Positions 6,476-10,173 of a stretch of 10,173 bases of DNA are shown piece after piece. Below the pieces are notes generated by a model, which was not told the origin of the DNA, did no database searches, and worked only from the letters and a program-made list of their open reading frames with translations. Position 1 is the stretch's first letter. Each line of letters begins with the position of its first letter. The stretch comes from Fervidifonticultor_A sp037443565 (GTDB taxonomy: Bacteria; Sysuimicrobiota; Sysuimicrobiia; Sysuimicrobiales; Humicultoraceae), in contig JBBIOB010000078.1 of assembly GCA_037443565.1 (NCBI GenBank), positions 1 to 10,173 of the forward strand, read 5' to 3'. A program made the translations under genes and the position numbers.

Positions 6476-7264
6476 GTGGCTCCCGCGCACAACCGGCCGA
6501 CCCTGGTGACCCTGGCCGCCAAGCTACGCGCCGGCCGGCTCGATCCCGCCGACCTGGAATCCGACGAGCGCGCCGGGGCCCGCCGGTTGGCGCAGCAGTG
6601 GATCCGCCGTCGGGCGCGCGCCGAGGCTGAGGCGCACCGCGTGGCCGCCCTGTTCGCCCGCGAGCGCGACGCGTGGGCCGCCGGCATCGCGCCGGTGGCC
6701 GGCGTGGACGAGGCCGGCCGCGGACCGCTCGCCGGTCCGGTGGTTGCGGCGGCGGTGGTCTTTCCCGACCTGAGGCCGATCCGACGGCTCCACGACTCCA
6801 AACGGCTCCGGCCCGCAGAGCGCGATGTCCTGTACGATGCCATCGCGGCAAGCGGCGCCGCGATCGGGATCGGCATCGCGGACGTGGCGGAGATCAACCG
6901 GCACAACATCCTGGGCGCGACCGGGCTGGCCTGGGCGCGCGCGGTCGCCTCGCTTCCCCACGTGCCGGCGCTCGTGCTGCTCGACGGCAACCTGCGGGCC
7001 GGCATGACGATCCCCCAGGTCACCATCGTGAAGGGCGACGCCACGTGCGCGTCGATCGCGGCCGCCTCGATCGTGGCCAAGGTGACGCGCGACCGCCTCA
7101 TGGTAGACCTGGACCGGCGATTCCCCGGGTACGCCTTTGCGCAGCACAAGGGGTACGCCACGGCCGACCACTTGGCCGCCCTGCGTCGCCTGGGGCCGTC
7201 TCCCGAGCACCGGCACGCCTTTCTCCCCGCCGATCTCAGACAGGTGCCCCTGCGGCCCTCGTAG
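6476..7264 (+). CDS. rnhB: Ribonuclease HII
   Basis: Cleaves the RNA strand of RNA:DNA hybrids and starts removal of misincorporated ribonucleotides. The start is GTG 6476 with GAGG at 6465-6468; product 262 residues. The first 70 residues form a charged helical extension like that in Bacillota RNase HII. The catalytic domain opens with GVDEAGRGPLAGPV (Asp78, Glu79), then HDSKRL (106-111), LLDGN with Asp170, and KGDATCASIAAASIVAK with Asp188, completing the DEDD metal-binding set with normal spacing. The terminal HKGYATADHLAAL and LGPSPEHR segments are typical. It lies 28 bp after lepB and 67 bp before yraN. Confidence 0.97.
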   Translation: MAPAHNRPTLVTLAAKLRAGRLDPADLESDERAGARRLAQQWIRRRARAEAEAHRVAALFARERDAWAAGIAPVAGVDEAGRGPLAGPVVAAAVVFPDLRPIRRLHDSKRLRPAERDVLYDAIAASGAAIGIGIADVAEINRHNILGATGLAWARAVASLPHVPALVLLDGNLRAGMTIPQVTIVKGDATCASIAAASIVAKVTRDRLMVDLDRRFPGYAFAQHKGYATADHLAALRRLGPSPEHRHAFLPADLRQVPLRPS

Positions 7265-7331
7265 ATCATCGGCGGACCGTCGCCGTTCCCCCTGTGTGGT
7301 CCCGGCTGCCGAGCCGATCTCTTGCAGCAGG

Positions 7332-7709
7332 ATGGCGCGGGGCGCACGGAAGTCCCTCGGCGATCGTGGCGAAGCCGCCGCCTCCGCGTGGCTGACCGCC
7401 CACGGCTACGAGGTGCTCGATCGCAACGTACGAACGCGGTTCGGAGAGATCGACCTCGTGGCCCGCCGCATGGGCGTTGTGGTCTTCGTGGAGGTGAAGA
7501 GCCGGACCAGCACGGGGTTCGGCCATCCCGGGGAAGCCGTCGCGGGTCGAAAGCAGCGCCGCCTGGCGAGGCTGGCGTCGGCCTATCTGTCGAGCCGCGG
7601 GTTGCAGGGGTGCGCGGTGCGCTTCGACGTGATCGCGGTGCTCGCCACCGGATCTGGGCAAGTCGCCAGCATCGAGCATATCCCCGATGCGTTTCAAGTC
7701 ATGACGTGA
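7332..7709 (+). CDS. yraN: YraN family endonuclease-fold protein (UPF0102)
   Basis: A 125-residue member of UPF0102, a small PD-(D/E)XK-like fold of poorly defined role, usually next to rnhB. The core nuclease-type residues are present: GEIDLVARR (38-46, acidic E39 and D41) and FVEVKSRTS (52-60, E54 and K56), followed by GHPGEAV and KQRRLARLASAYL. ATG 7332 matches the family N-terminus (KSLGDRGEAAASAWL), though no good Shine-Dalgarno precedes it; a GTG about 13 codons upstream is a less likely alternative. This is the last gene of the conserved block. Its stop shares four bases with the start of the toxin gene that follows (GTGA at 7706-7709). Confidence 0.92.
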   Translation: MARGARKSLGDRGEAAASAWLTAHGYEVLDRNVRTRFGEIDLVARRMGVVVFVEVKSRTSTGFGHPGEAVAGRKQRRLARLASAYLSSRGLQGCAVRFDVIAVLATGSGQVASIEHIPDAFQVMT

Positions 7710-7975
7710 TCAAGTCGCTCCGGGGTCGCGATACCGCGCTCGTCTTCTCGCGGCAACGCTCCCCCGGACTGCCAGCCGGCATCCAGCAGGTGGCCTACCG
7801 CAAGCTCAGGATGCTCAATAACGCACATCTCCGCGTGCCGCCTCGCAACCGCCTTGAGAAGCTCATCGGAGACCGCGAGGGCCAATGCAATATCCGCATC
7901 ACTGAGCGCTGGCGCGTCTGCTTCGAGTGGCGAGATGGCGATGCGTACGAAGTCGAAATCGTCGACTATCACTAG
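7706..7975 (+). CDS. higB: HigB-type (RelE superfamily) toxin
   Basis: A small ribosome-dependent mRNA interferase of the HigB/RelE fold, 89 residues from GTG 7706. Family features: IKSLRGRDTALVFS opening, helix with PAGIQQVAYRKLRML, then LRVPPRNRLEKLIGDREGQ, NIRITERWRVCFEW and the C-terminal GDAYEVEIVDYH. The DYH ending and the Arg of WRVCF correspond to residues reported important in Proteus HigB. Compared with the usual pattern (ML, about 8-10 residues, then LRVPP) the segment MLNNAH-LRVPP is several residues short, and the usual Lys of LKGDR is Ile. The start overlaps the yraN stop, so translation may be coupled to yraN. The toxin frame is intact although its antitoxin partner is broken by an insertion sequence; whether it is active is unknown. 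Confidence 0.9.
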   Translation: MIKSLRGRDTALVFSRQRSPGLPAGIQQVAYRKLRMLNNAHLRVPPRNRLEKLIGDREGQCNIRITERWRVCFEWRDGDAYEVEIVDYH

Positions 7976-7985
7976 GAGGGAGACC

Positions 7986-8156
7986 GTGCCTCCCAAGAAG
8001 CTTGCCCCGGTCCACCCGGGCGAGGTCCTTCTCGAGGAGTTCCTCAAGCCCATGGGCATCAGCCAGAACCGGCTGGCCCTCGCCATCGGGGTTCACTCCA
8101 GGCGGATCAACGAGATCGTGCTCCGCAAGCGCGCCATCACCGCCGACACGGCCCTT
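7986..8156 (+). pseudogene. higA: HigA antitoxin, 5' half (interrupted by an IS110-family element)
   Basis: First 57 codons of an XRE-family HigA antitoxin. GTG 7986 follows AGGAGGG (7974-7980) and lies 10 bp after the higB stop, the usual higBA order. Readable family sequence is VHPGEVLLEEFLKPMGISQ, then NRLALAIGVHSRRINEIV and AITADTAL, which covers most of the helix-turn-helix domain. After Leu57 (codon 8154-8156) family similarity ends abruptly and the frame runs into the left end of the insertion sequence, staying open as far as TGA 8412-8414. The chimeric product would be 142 residues with 85 foreign ones. The missing half is at 9780-9914. The protein is unlikely to be a normal antitoxin. 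Confidence 0.92.
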
Positions 8157-8162
8157 ACCAGG

Positions 8163-8168
8163 TATGAA
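8163..8168 (+). promoter_or_regulatory. -10 half of a split circle-junction promoter
   Basis: TATGAA lies at the left end of the element. If the ends are joined in a circle, the TTGACA at 9763-9768 in the right end is placed 16-17 bp upstream (10 bp from the right end plus 6 from the left, plus one core T), making a near-consensus promoter reading into the left end. In the inserted state no matching -35 is seen upstream in higA. Such junction promoters are known in the IS110 family. Confidence 0.6.
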
Positions 8169-8175
8169 ATTGTCA
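8164..8175 (+). repeat. Left subterminal inverted repeat of the IS110 element
   Basis: ATGAAATTGTCA is a perfect 12-bp inverted match to 9764-9775 and begins 7 bp from the inferred left end. Similarity stops on both sides of the 12 bp. Confidence 0.9.
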
Positions 8176-8350
8176 GGTGCCTCCTTCCCTCTCGCTGGCC
8201 GCATAGGCAGCGGTGCTATGGTGAGACCATCCGGGCAAGGGGCACCTGGGAGCACGCAGGACGGGCAGGCCGCCGTTCAGGCGATGGGCTGAGCACCCGC
8301 GCCTTTAGCTGGCCGCCCCTGCGACCGGGCTTGGATGCGCTGCGAGCGCG
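8174..8350 (+). ncRNA. Candidate bridge (seeker) RNA in the left end of the IS110 element
   Basis: The left end has dense potential secondary structure. CAGGTGCC (8174-8181) pairs perfectly with GGCACCTG (8241-8248), extendable inward with a bulge. Enclosed are a hairpin CGCTG (8193-8197) with CAGCG (8208-8212), lengthened by CC/GG, and a perfect ATGGT-GAG-ACCAT hairpin (8218-8230). A smaller hairpin CGCC (8271-8274) with GGCG (8280-8283) follows. The predicted start of the circle-junction transcript (about 8175) falls on the first base pairs of this fold. IS110 recombinases are known to use such an RNA to choose target and donor DNA. The 3' limit is a guess based on the roughly 180-nt size of the IS621 RNA. 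No family match can be claimed from the sequence alone. Confidence 0.5.
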
Positions 8351-8410
8351 AATCCGTTGGTGTCGTGTGGCCCGCCTGCCTCCCACTCGGCCGTCAAAGG
8401 AGGGAGGCGT

Positions 8411-9643
8411 ATGAAGCTCTTCGGATTAGACGTCCATCGCGAATTCACGCAGCTGGCGATGCTGGAGCGGGGTCAGCTCACGCATCTGGGCCGGATTCCC
8501 ACGACGCCCGAGGCGCTCCGTGCCTTCGCGCAGCGCCTGGGGCCGGAAGACCAGGTCGTGTTGGAAGCGACCGGGAACACGTACGCGATCGTCCAGGTGC
8601 TCCAACAGCATGCTGGACGGGTCGTCGTCTCCAATCCTGTCCAGACCCGCGCGATCGCGGACGCGAAGATCAAGACGGATCGGGTCGATGCCGAAGTGTT
8701 GGTACGCCTCTTGGCGGGTGGCTGGTTACCGGAAGTCTGGGTGCCCGACGCAGCGACGCAGGCGCTGCGCCAGCAGGTGGCTCACCGCGTGCGATTAGTC
8801 CGCCATCACACCCGTCTGAAGAACCGCATCCACGGCCTGCTGCATCGGAATCTGCTGCCCGGCTGTCCGCGAAGCGATCTCGGCAAGGCGGGCCGGCAGT
8901 GGTTGACGACCGACGCACTCCCGCAACTCCCGCTGCACGAGCAGGAGATTGCGCTCGCCACGCTCCGTCAATTCGACGCGCTGAGCGCAGAGCTCGCGCG
9001 CGTCGAGCAGCCGCTGGCCGCCCTGGCGCTCCAGCATCCCGCGGTCCGCCACCTGATGACCATTCCCGGCGTCGATGCGGTGACGGCGCTGGCGGTGGTG
9101 GCGGCGATTGGCGACATTCACCGCTTCCGCTCCCCGGCCAAGCTCGTCGGGTACTTCGGGCTGGATCCACGCGTGTGGCAATCCGGATCGCGCGCCACGA
9201 GGTACGGGGCCATCACGAAGCGGGGCCGGGCGCATGCCCGTGCCGTGCTGGTCGAGGCGGCCTGGGCCGCCGTGAAGACCCCGGGACCGCTGCGGGCGTT
9301 CTACCACCGGCTCCGGGCTCGGCGTGGGCCGCAGATCGCCGTTGTGGCGACCGCCCGCAAACTCCTGGTCCTGACGTGGCATCTCCTCACACGCGACGAG
9401 GATTACGTGTTCGCCCGTCCCTCGTTGGTGGCGCGGAAGTGGCGGGCCCTCGAGCTGCAGGCCGGGCGCCCGCCCCGAGTGGGCCAGCGCGGTATGGCGC
9501 ACGCCTACAACGTCAAGACGGTGCGTCGTCAGGAGTGGGAGATCTGCCTCCAGGCGGAGCGCACCTACGCGGACCTCACGGGCACGTGGCAGCCTCGTCG
9601 ACCACGACAGGACGCGGGTGCCGCCAAGGGGGCGCGACGCTAA
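8411..9643 (+). CDS. IS110-family transposase (DEDD recombinase)
   Basis: A 410-residue recombinase that moves the element, probably through a circular intermediate under RNA guidance. ATG 8411 follows a perfect AAAGGAGG (8396-8403, 7-base spacing); an in-frame upstream ATG at 8357 lacks this. The N-terminal RuvC-like DEDD domain carries Asp7 in LFGLDVH, Glu52 in VVLEATGN and Asp90/Asp93 in KTDRVDAEVLVRLLA. A helical middle (about 115-205) follows. The Transposase_20 domain has MTIPGVDAVTALAVVAAIGD (216-235), SPAKLVGYFGLDPRV and QSGSRATRYGAITKRG; Ser258 is the expected serine nucleophile. The C-terminal tail (about 340-410) is longer than in many relatives. No frameshift or internal stop is seen. 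Its start overlaps the stop of the chimeric higA frame (ATGA at 8411-8414). Confidence 0.96.
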   Translation: MKLFGLDVHREFTQLAMLERGQLTHLGRIPTTPEALRAFAQRLGPEDQVVLEATGNTYAIVQVLQQHAGRVVVSNPVQTRAIADAKIKTDRVDAEVLVRLLAGGWLPEVWVPDAATQALRQQVAHRVRLVRHHTRLKNRIHGLLHRNLLPGCPRSDLGKAGRQWLTTDALPQLPLHEQEIALATLRQFDALSAELARVEQPLAALALQHPAVRHLMTIPGVDAVTALAVVAAIGDIHRFRSPAKLVGYFGLDPRVWQSGSRATRYGAITKRGRAHARAVLVEAAWAAVKTPGPLRAFYHRLRARRGPQIAVVATARKLLVLTWHLLTRDEDYVFARPSLVARKWRALELQAGRPPRVGQRGMAHAYNVKTVRRQEWEICLQAERTYADLTGTWQPRRPRQDAGAAKGARR

Positions 9644-9666
9644 CGCCCCGAAGGGCTTCCTGCTCG

Positions 9667-9692
9667 GCAGGGCTTCCATCCCCAGGCCCTGC
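9667..9692 (+). terminator. Hairpin downstream of the transposase, possible terminator
   Basis: GCAGGGC (9667-9673) and GCCCTGC (9686-9692) form a perfect 7-bp GC-rich stem with a 12-nt loop, followed by TCTTTGG. The short T-run makes it a weak intrinsic terminator. The 8-bp GGGCTTCC occurs twice nearby (9653-9660 and 9670-9677). It could instead be structure within a right-end RNA. Confidence 0.4.
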
Positions 9693-9733
9693 TCTTTGGT
9701 CGGGGGTCACCCGCGTCCACCTGCATCCTACAC

Positions 9734-9752
9734 CCCGCCCACCACCGGCGGG
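9734..9752 (+). repeat. Hairpin in the right end of the IS110 element
   Basis: CCCGCC (9734-9739) pairs with GGCGGG (9747-9752) around a CACCACC loop. It lies 11 bp inside the right subterminal repeat. Role unknown; it may help the recombinase recognise the end or belong to an RNA. Confidence 0.4.
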
Positions 9753-9762
9753 TAGCTGGGGA

Positions 9763-9768
9763 TTGACA
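9763..9768 (+). promoter_or_regulatory. -35 half of the split circle-junction promoter
   Basis: A perfect TTGACA overlapping the right subterminal repeat, pointing out of the element. In the inserted state the bases 17 bp downstream, inside the higA remnant, do not form a good -10. When circular it pairs with TATGAA at 8163-8168. Confidence 0.6.
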
Positions 9769-9775
9769 ATTTCAT
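9764..9775 (+). repeat. Right subterminal inverted repeat of the IS110 element
   Basis: TGACAATTTCAT is the exact reverse complement of 8164-8175. It ends 3 bp before the inferred element end at about 9778. Confidence 0.9.
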
Positions 9776-9779
9776 CCGT

Positions 9780-9914
9780 CGCCTGGCAAAGTTCTTCGGC
9801 ACCTCGGCCAAGTTCTGGCTCGGCCTCCAGGGGGATTACGATCTGGACGTCGCGGAGGATCTGCTCGGTCATCGGCTCGATCAGGAGGTCCGCCCGATGG
9901 CCCGTCCGACCTAG
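9780..9914 (+). pseudogene. higA: HigA antitoxin, 3' half
   Basis: Forty-four codons and a TAG stop continue the antitoxin cut at 8156. The sequence RLAKFFGTSAKFWLGLQGDY is the typical HigA continuation after TADTAL, followed by DLDVAEDLLGHRLDQEVRP. Joined to the 57 residues upstream it restores a HigA of about 101 residues in correct register, the normal length. No start codon or ribosome-binding site serves this piece alone. No internal stop or frameshift has accumulated in either half, so the insertion looks fairly recent. Confidence 0.92.
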
Positions 9915-10017
9915 AGCCCGAAGTTCCCGTCGCGTTGAGGGCTGAAAGTGCCGCCATATCAGGGTTTGGGCCTGTTCCCGGGCTGAAGAATGTAGGCATG
10001 TATATTGGCATAGAGTC
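9915..10017. other. Spacer between the higA remnant and the IS1634-type element
   Basis: No gene is seen. GGGCTGAA occurs twice (9939-9946 and 9980-9987, 41 bp apart), and AGCCC (9915-9919) can pair with GGGCT (9939-9943) as a weak hairpin after the higA stop. Composition shifts from GC-rich to AT-rich near 9985. The outer end of the second insertion sequence is probably in here. Confidence 0.5.
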
Positions 10018-10047
10018 TTGACAGAAATCAGATTGTATGGCATATAT
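10018..10047 (+). promoter_or_regulatory. Likely promoter for the IS1634-type transposase
   Basis: A perfect TTGACA (10018-10023) precedes an AT-rich CATATATG stretch; CATATA (10041-10046) lies at 17-bp spacing and ATATAT (10042-10047) at 18. The region from about 9985 to 10050 is strikingly AT-rich for this window, as expected of an imported end. The exact -10 hexamer is uncertain. Confidence 0.45.
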
Positions 10048-10053
10048 GAACGC

Positions 10054-10173
10054 ATGTACGTGGCGGTTGTCCCCAACCGCGGGTCACCTCCGGCGATCCT
10101 GCTGCGCGAGAGCTACCGCGAGGGCCGCACGGTTCGTACCCGCACCCTGGCCAATCTCACCCGCTGGCCGCCT
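10054..10173 (+). CDS. IS1634-type (IS4 superfamily) transposase, N-terminus only
   Basis: The window ends after 40 codons of an open frame from ATG 10054. The sequence MYVAVVPNRGSPPAILLRES (1-20), then YREGRTVRTRTLANLTRWPP (21-40), is the characteristic N-terminal segment of IS1634-family DDE transposases, where a small beta-rich domain precedes the catalytic region. No catalytic Asp or Glu is inside the window, so intactness cannot be judged. A promoter-like TTGACA lies 31-36 bp upstream, with no strong Shine-Dalgarno. The left end of this element must lie somewhere in 9915-10017, but no terminal repeat can be assigned without the right end. Confidence 0.8.
   Translation, partial: MYVAVVPNRGSPPAILLRESYREGRTVRTRTLANLTRWPP

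Larger units (their letters stand above)
8157..9778 (+). mobile_element. Complete IS110/IS1111-family insertion sequence inside higA
   Basis: Boundaries come from the split antitoxin: family sequence stops after 8156 and resumes at 9780, uncertain by one or two bases. A perfect 12-bp inverted repeat, ATGAAATTGTCA (8164-8175) and TGACAATTTCAT (9764-9775), sits 7 bp inside the left end and 3 bp inside the right end. That subterminal, unequal layout is a known trait of the IS1111 branch of IS110 elements. There is at most a 1-bp target duplication, as expected for this family. The element holds one transposase gene (8411-9643), a 254-nt non-coding left end and a 135-nt right end. All parts look undamaged, so it may be active or recently inserted. 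Confidence 0.9.

Noticed and set aside
7322..7705. N-terminal extension of HigB in the same frame
   Set aside because: The extension overlaps yraN entirely and is a shadow of it; the HigB family begins at the GTG at 7706.
8251..8275. Left-target guide for the bridge RNA (ACGGGC against target ACGGCC)
   Set aside because: Only four contiguous matching bases with a G-G clash; not distinguishable from chance.
8335..9945. 536-codon + strand frame overlapping the IS110 transposase
   Set aside because: It is a +1 shadow of the transposase; it has no family motifs, while the overlapping frame has a perfect Shine-Dalgarno and all DEDD residues.
9998..10056. Degenerate repeat of the GGCATGTATAT / GGCATATATG type before the IS1634-type gene
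   Set aside because: Similarity is loose and needs gaps; AT-rich sequence readily produces such resemblance, and the other end of the element is not available for comparison.
1..10173. CRISPR array, tRNA or rRNA genes
   Set aside because: No regularly spaced direct repeats, no cloverleaf with a TTC loop, and no rRNA-like stretches were recognised on either strand.

Overview
The window is GC-rich (about 70% by eye) bacterial chromosome. Its left three quarters (1-7709) is one collinear housekeeping block, all on the + strand: ftsY (3' part only), a ylxM-methyltransferase fusion, ffh, rpsP, khpA (ylqC), ylqD, rimM, trmD, rplS, lepB, rnhB and yraN. This is the gene order of the SRP/ribosome-maturation locus of Bacillota, including the YlqD and YlxM families typical of Gram-positive and related lineages. 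The very high GC and extensive use of GTG starts point to a high-GC relative of Bacillota rather than a bacillus, for example a Limnochordia-like or CSP1-3/Sysuimicrobiota-like lineage. That placement is an inference from gene order and composition only.

Layout: ftsY ends at 710. A canonical promoter (TTGACG, 17 bp, TATCAT) lies in the next gap and drives the fusion gene (814-1755) and ffh, which overlap by 8 bp; rpsP, khpA, ylqD, rimM and trmD follow with tiny gaps or overlaps. A second good promoter (extended -10 TACAAT) precedes rplS, followed by lepB, rnhB and yraN. Together these genes cover co-translational targeting (Ffh, FtsY), signal peptide removal (LepB), ribosome and tRNA maturation (RimM, TrmD, S16, L19, KhpA, an RsmC-like methyltransferase) and RNA:DNA hybrid repair (RnhB).

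The right quarter (7706-10173) is accessory. A higB-higA toxin-antitoxin pair begins inside the yraN stop codon. higA is cut after codon 57 by a complete IS110-family element of about 1.6 kb (8157-9778); the missing antitoxin half resumes at 9780 in the correct reading register. The element carries perfect 12-bp subterminal inverted repeats, would assemble a near-consensus promoter across its ends when circular, and has a strongly structured 254-nt left end that is a good candidate bridge (seeker) RNA locus. The window ends in the first 40 codons of an IS1634-type transposase preceded by an AT-rich promoter region.

The observations most worth pursuing are the YlxM-methyltransferase fusion upstream of ffh, the toxin left with a broken antitoxin, and the RNA-guided-transposon features of the IS110 element.
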